In this document: positions 59,403 to 64,000 of the stretch, in pieces
How positions within the stretch are numbered: position 1 is the stretch's first letter
Layout of the letters: each line of letters starts with the position of its first letter
Assembly (NCBI GenBank): GCA_013396915.1
Contig: VWZL01002213.1
Span: 795,532 to 859,531 of the forward strand
DNA from: Stercorarius parasiticus
Lineage: Eukaryota > Chordata > Aves > Charadriiformes > Stercorariidae
Direction: 5' to 3'
Length of the DNA stretch: 64,000 bases
The notes under the pieces: generated by a model
What the model was told of the DNA's origin: nothing
The model's input: only the letters and a program-made list of their open reading frames with translations
The model's database searches: none
Program-made: the position numbers and the translations under genes

Positions 59403-62232
59403 TCTCACTCCCAAAACACCCTTCCTTGGATGGGGAAGCGCTGGGAGATTTCCCAACCTCTTGCCGAAAGCATGATCTGGGTTTGGTACTTTTGGCTTCA
59501 CCCCTCCTAGAAGGGGCTGGGCTGAGCTGCTGGCACACAGCACAGATTCAGGCACCTGGTAAATACCTGCAGCCTGTGGCATGCCAAGATTTTTTGCTTC
59601 AAAGGCCTTGGAAAGTCCAGAGATAGTGAAACTGATAACAGTGCTGTGACTCATGCAAGCGTCAGGCCACAGGAGCAGAGGGGCTCCTGAGAGGCATCTT
59701 GAGGTGCCCCCAAGACCCTTCTCCAAGCAGGACATCCCACGGCAGCCTTTCATCCCCCATTTCCCCACTGACCAGCCCCAGCTGGCAGCACTGGGATTCC
59801 CCAGGGGCTGCTTTGGCAGAAAGCAGTTCCTTTCTTGCCCTGGTTTCTTTTTTCCTTCGCCACATAAAATCAATAGGGCAGCTGAGGAGCATGCAGAGAG
59901 GACGGGCGGGCACAGAGACGGCATTCAGGCTGCTGAATGGCGATTGCTGTCAGCGGAGCAGGAGCTCCCAGCCCAGGCCTCCTCGGCTAATTTGGAGTCT
60001 TACAGTAACAGTCAGCCTTTGCAAGAGGGAAAAGTGGCCCATGATGACAGCTAGAGAAGGCCGTTCTCCCCAGCTGTGAGGAAAGGCAGATGTGTGGATG
60101 GTGACAGCTGTAACAGCTGGATGATCCCCAACACGGGGCTGCCTTCCAAAATAGCAAAGCGGATCCTTCCTCAGGCAAACCAACCCTCCTCATCCTGCCG
60201 GCTTCAGGGTCCCGCAGAGGAGCAGGAGAGAAAAGGGTTCAGCAACGCTTCGTCCCTTCTGCAAGCACGGACACGTGGCGAACGGTTCATCCAAACACAG
60301 CGCCAGGAGGAAGCAACATCCCTGTTGAACCCCAGAAGGCTGCTCCTCCAAAATGCATCCCCACCACACAGAAACCCCATCAGCATTCACCCAAGCTGAT
60401 GAGCGGGGCGGGGGGGGAGGGGGAAAAGCTGACAAGCGTGGACTAAAGGTTACCAGCTTGGTTTTGATCATCAGAAACCAGAAACCAGGCTTCACTTCCC
60501 ACGCTTGCACCTGCAATGACTGGCCAGCCTTCCTTCTTTTAGCTGGAAAAAGAATAAGAAGTCCAGCCCATTGTTGTCCAGTTGAAACTCCCCCATTTTT
60601 TCCCCAGAAAAATAACTATAAGTATATAAATATTTGTAGAAAAAGAAGAAATCTCCCCAAAGCAAAATGATGCTGTGTTTATCAAAGGAAAGAAAAAGGA
60701 AAAAAAAAACCCACACCCATAAAAAAACCCCACCAAGCTTCCAGGAAACAGTGAACTTTCTCATTGGAGAATCACTGCTAGATTAAACAAAATAAGAGGC
60801 AAGATTCACAAACCCGAGACAAGCTAAAATTCCTCAAAATAAGGAAACTGTTAAATTAGAGAACTCCTATCATAGTTTCCCTATTAAGCCAGACAAGTGT
60901 CAGACATTTATAACCACCATCACAAAACTGTCTGATTTTCAGACATAACGAGTGCTCACAAGGCAGGAAGGAAGAAAGAAAAAAAACCCACCCAGACTGC
61001 CTCTATTGATGCGCCTAAAATCCAGTACCGCCTGGCTTCACACTCACGTTGGGAGCATTAGGCTCCTCTTTGTTGCAAAGCATGAATCATGGAAGGAGGG
61101 AGGCAAACAATGTGTCTCGTTGGTTGTGGGCTGTGAACTGCGCAGATGAACCCAGGCAGCTCTGCGTGGGCTGCTCTGGAAGCCTGAACAAGACCCATAT
61201 TGAGAAGCGGCAGCTCTAACCTAGGAACTCTGAACTTTAACAAAACGGCAGCAGAAAATGCACACAAAGCTTTTTTCAGTTAGCTGAGCAAACAACAGAC
61301 TTCTCTTTCCTCCGCTGGAAGGTGGGAAACAGCATCCAAGAAAAATTAAGAGAAAAAAGGAAGAGATGAGAGAAGCAAAACATGAAAATCACTGTTGTAA
61401 GGAGTGTTTACTAAGCAGTCTTGCATTTTAGTGCCGTTTTGCTTTACTATATGCAATAGAGGACATATGCATGAAACTTCAGGGGCAATACAGTGATGTC
61501 TTTCTTTGCAAAGGGTCTCAGTCTTTCCATGACAGCACAACTGGTGAGTCACTGGAGGTCTCACTCCAGCAAACAAATTTGTTGGATGACATCTGAAAGA
61601 AGCTGGCACCTCTTCCCTTTGTAGCATGCTGTATTAGCAGAGTACCCAAACTCAAGAGATCCCCAAAGTGTTACTAGGCTACAGACTGAAGGTCTGTGCT
61701 CAGGTGCTTAGCAATGCACATATCATCAGCAAATGGGGACATAACACGAAGTGCCATGGAAAACCGTACTAGGACCTGGGGTTGATGGGACTGTTGCCGT
61801 GGGAAGTGCTGCATCCTCAGCGCGCGGGGGATCAGGTCACATATCACTTGCGTAACACAGTAATTCCAGCTGGGGCACAACCCAGTTAGGAAAACATCAG
61901 CGAAGTAACTAAAGAAACATCAGCGCAGTGGCCAAGAGGATCAGTAAGGATCAAACCAAATGAAGATAACTGTCAATTAGAAAAATTTGGACCAAGTCAG
62001 GCAGGGCAGGATGTTAAAGAGGGTCCTCTTTCTAAGGTAAATATCCCCAAGAGCAGGCCCCAGAGAGCTCCCTTCCTACCAGGGAGGAAAACAAACCCAA
62101 CAATTCTTACAAACCAGAAACTGTGTTTGCTGCCAAGCCTGAGTTGAATCCTACAGTGGCACGACAAAGACACACAATTTCCTCTAAAGCCACCACCATT
62201 GATTCTCTTCTCCCCCAGTCCTTTCTGCTGTT

Positions 62233-62247
62233 CCCCCCCCCCCCCCN
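62233..62247. other. poly-C run ending in an unresolved base
   Basis: Fourteen C are followed by N. The length of this homopolymer is therefore uncertain. Confidence 0.95.
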
Positions 62248-63110
62248 AGTTTTCTGCTAAGATTGGTTCTTTTCAGTCTTGTGAAGTTTTGCTTTCCTCT
62301 CCATCCCTCGATCCTTAGAAGACTGCACAGCTGACTTCACTGGGGGCTTGGTGACCACCTGACCTGCAACTTAAAGGACATCCGTTGTTCGCTCTCTAAT
62401 GTAATGCACAGCTATATCCAGGCAGGGGCTACCGAGAGGCGTTTGATCAAATAGAACAGCTGTTTTCAAGAAAGAGAAACATGCAAAAAAACTCAACTAC
62501 GTGACACAAACATGTGGGGCTCTACTGCTCAAATCCAGCCTGAGGAAGCATCACGCAGCCACCCACTCCTTGTTCTCCTCTGCCTTAATGCGGTCTCTGC
62601 TCCACAAAGGTGGCAACACATGCTTCTGCACCTCAGCTCAGGTCTTTGCCAAGGTGCTTGGTTAGGGAGCATGATCGCAGTCAAAATGCTGTGGGAAGAC
62701 TTGGCATCATCCTTGTTCGCTGCTCTGCGTGGATACGTCTAGAGGAAAACACACTTCCATTCCCCTCTGCATTACAGAATTGCAGCAGAATAGCGGGTAC
62801 ACTGCTATCCTAATGCCTGCCAGAGACCACGGCCATGGGACCCCTCCTTCCCGTGGAAAAAAGAAGCCTGGGATACCACATTCCCAAAACAGCGACTGGG
62901 AAGATGCAAGATCCTAACAAGATTAGCTATCACAATGATGGTGAACGACAGCCCTGGAACAGCACCCCAGAGTTTGCACCACTTCAATACAAATAAAGGA
63001 GGTCAACTGCCAAAAATATTTGGAGATTGATTTCTTTCTCTCAGGCAAGACACAAATTAAAGGAAGCTGCCAGATACACACAGGGTTGTGTTTTTTTTTA
63101 AGAGAGGACA

Positions 63111-63138
63111 TGCACACACACATACACATGCACACACC
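63111..63138. repeat. (CA)n-rich microsatellite
   Basis: This is an interrupted CA repeat, TGCACACACACATACACATG and on to CACACACC, near the right edge of the window. Confidence 0.8.
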
Positions 63139-64000
63139 CTCTGAAGGCCTCATATCAAAGCATTTTCCCACCATTCTCTGTTGATCTAATGGCATCATTT
63201 CTCCAATGAACAATAGAAACATAACAGAAGGGGAAAGCAATTATGTTTGAGAAAGCAAAAGCAAGAGCTCTGGGGTCAGAGAGAAAGACGGACTCACAGC
63301 CCTGGCGTCCCCAGTCTTTTCCTTGCTGTTTCCTCTGCAGCAGGGGCTCTTCCAGCCATACTGGCCATGACAGTCAGGGCTGGGTCTCTGCTCCTACAGC
63401 TGAAAAAGAACGGCTACACAAGGCTATTGCACTAGCGCAGGGGAAAAACAGGTTTTAAAAGTATCCTGAGGTATATCAGGGTAGGCTGGTAGAGCCTACA
63501 GCAACATCATTATTGATTGCTAGATATCTTTCTTAATAAACTTGCTCAACCCCTTGTCCAAACGCTGCACGCGGTCCTTAGCCATCGTCTTCAGGGCAAC
63601 CTGGGAGCCTCATCATCGGGAAGGAGCATCATGCAGCTGGGGCACCAAGCAGTGTTGATGCAGCAATGTGCAAACCAGAGGTTTCTCTGGAATCCCAGGG
63701 TATAATCATCAGCAGACAAATTTGCTCAAAAACCAACCAAACAAAACCACCTCCCAAAATCCTGCAACCTATAGACATCACCAAGGACCAAAGCTCGCGC
63801 CCCTTCCTAACAAGGAGATTCAAAGCAAACCAATATTTACTAAACTTCAGTTTAGGGTTAGGTGTGGAAAGGGAAGGTTTAGGAATGACTATGCTGTACT
63901 TCAGAGGTCAAATTACAAACCCTCTCCCACCATGAGTCACCAGTGCTCAGTAAGTGCCTCCCAGCAGGGCTCCAACATCTGCCACCACAGGAGGCCACAG

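Larger units (their letters stand above)
54869..64000. other. presumed first intron of AFAP1L2
   Basis: About 9.1 kb separates the first recognised AFAP1L2 exon from the window edge. I searched the minus strand for a start exon like MERYK ending in G before GT and did not find one. A MIR-like remnant lies at 59294-59402, a poly-C run at 62233-62247 and a CA repeat at 63111-63138. Confidence 0.6.

Noticed and set aside
59286..59924. 212-residue minus-strand open frame upstream of AFAP1L2 exon 54868
   Set aside because: It does not resemble the AFAP1L2 N-terminus and overlaps a MIR-like repeat remnant.

Overview
This is a window of vertebrate nuclear DNA, almost certainly from a bird. Coding sequence comes in short exons with GT-AG introns. 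There are three CR1 LINE fragments of the avian/reptilian type, a few decayed MIR-like SINE remnants, and no bacterial gene organisation. I cannot name the species. Small N runs (26393-26395 and 62247) show that it is an assembled draft sequence.

Two protein-coding genes account for all the coding sequence I can support, and they converge tail to tail. On the plus strand, positions 649-20720 hold twelve exons of VWA2 (AMACO), a secreted basement-membrane-associated protein with three von Willebrand A domains and two EGF domains. The exon carrying the start codon and signal peptide is not in the window. On the minus strand, positions 54868 down to 28242 hold eighteen coding exons of AFAP1L2 (XB130), a cytoplasmic Src/PI3-kinase adaptor with two PH domains and a C-terminal coiled coil. 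Only the first few codons (first coding exon) are missing, and they should lie beyond 54.9 kb or outside the window. All splice phases are consistent from exon to exon in both genes. From memory, the same convergent neighbours occur on human 10q25.3, so this is conserved synteny.

Layout: 1-648 upstream intron of VWA2; 649-20720 VWA2 exons and introns, with a minus-oriented CR1 at 4.27-4.61 kb and a plus-oriented CR1 at 13.9-14.2 kb; 20.7-28.2 kb space between the genes, including both 3' untranslated regions; 28.2-54.9 kb AFAP1L2 exons and introns, with a CR1 at 51.3-51.8 kb; 54.9-64.0 kb presumably the large first intron of AFAP1L2, in which I find no exon.

The two genes do not share a pathway: one product is extracellular and one intracellular. 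The most interesting protein-level observation is the VWA2 C-terminal tail. Its last exon encodes about 43 residues that include Arg-Gly-Asp-Ser-Pro, the core of the classic fibronectin integrin-binding motif, where the human protein (as I remember it) ends after a few residues without RGD. The three A domains also show graded loss of the metal-binding MIDAS residues. I found no evidence for a novel multi-gene system, RNA gene, CRISPR array or intact mobile element.
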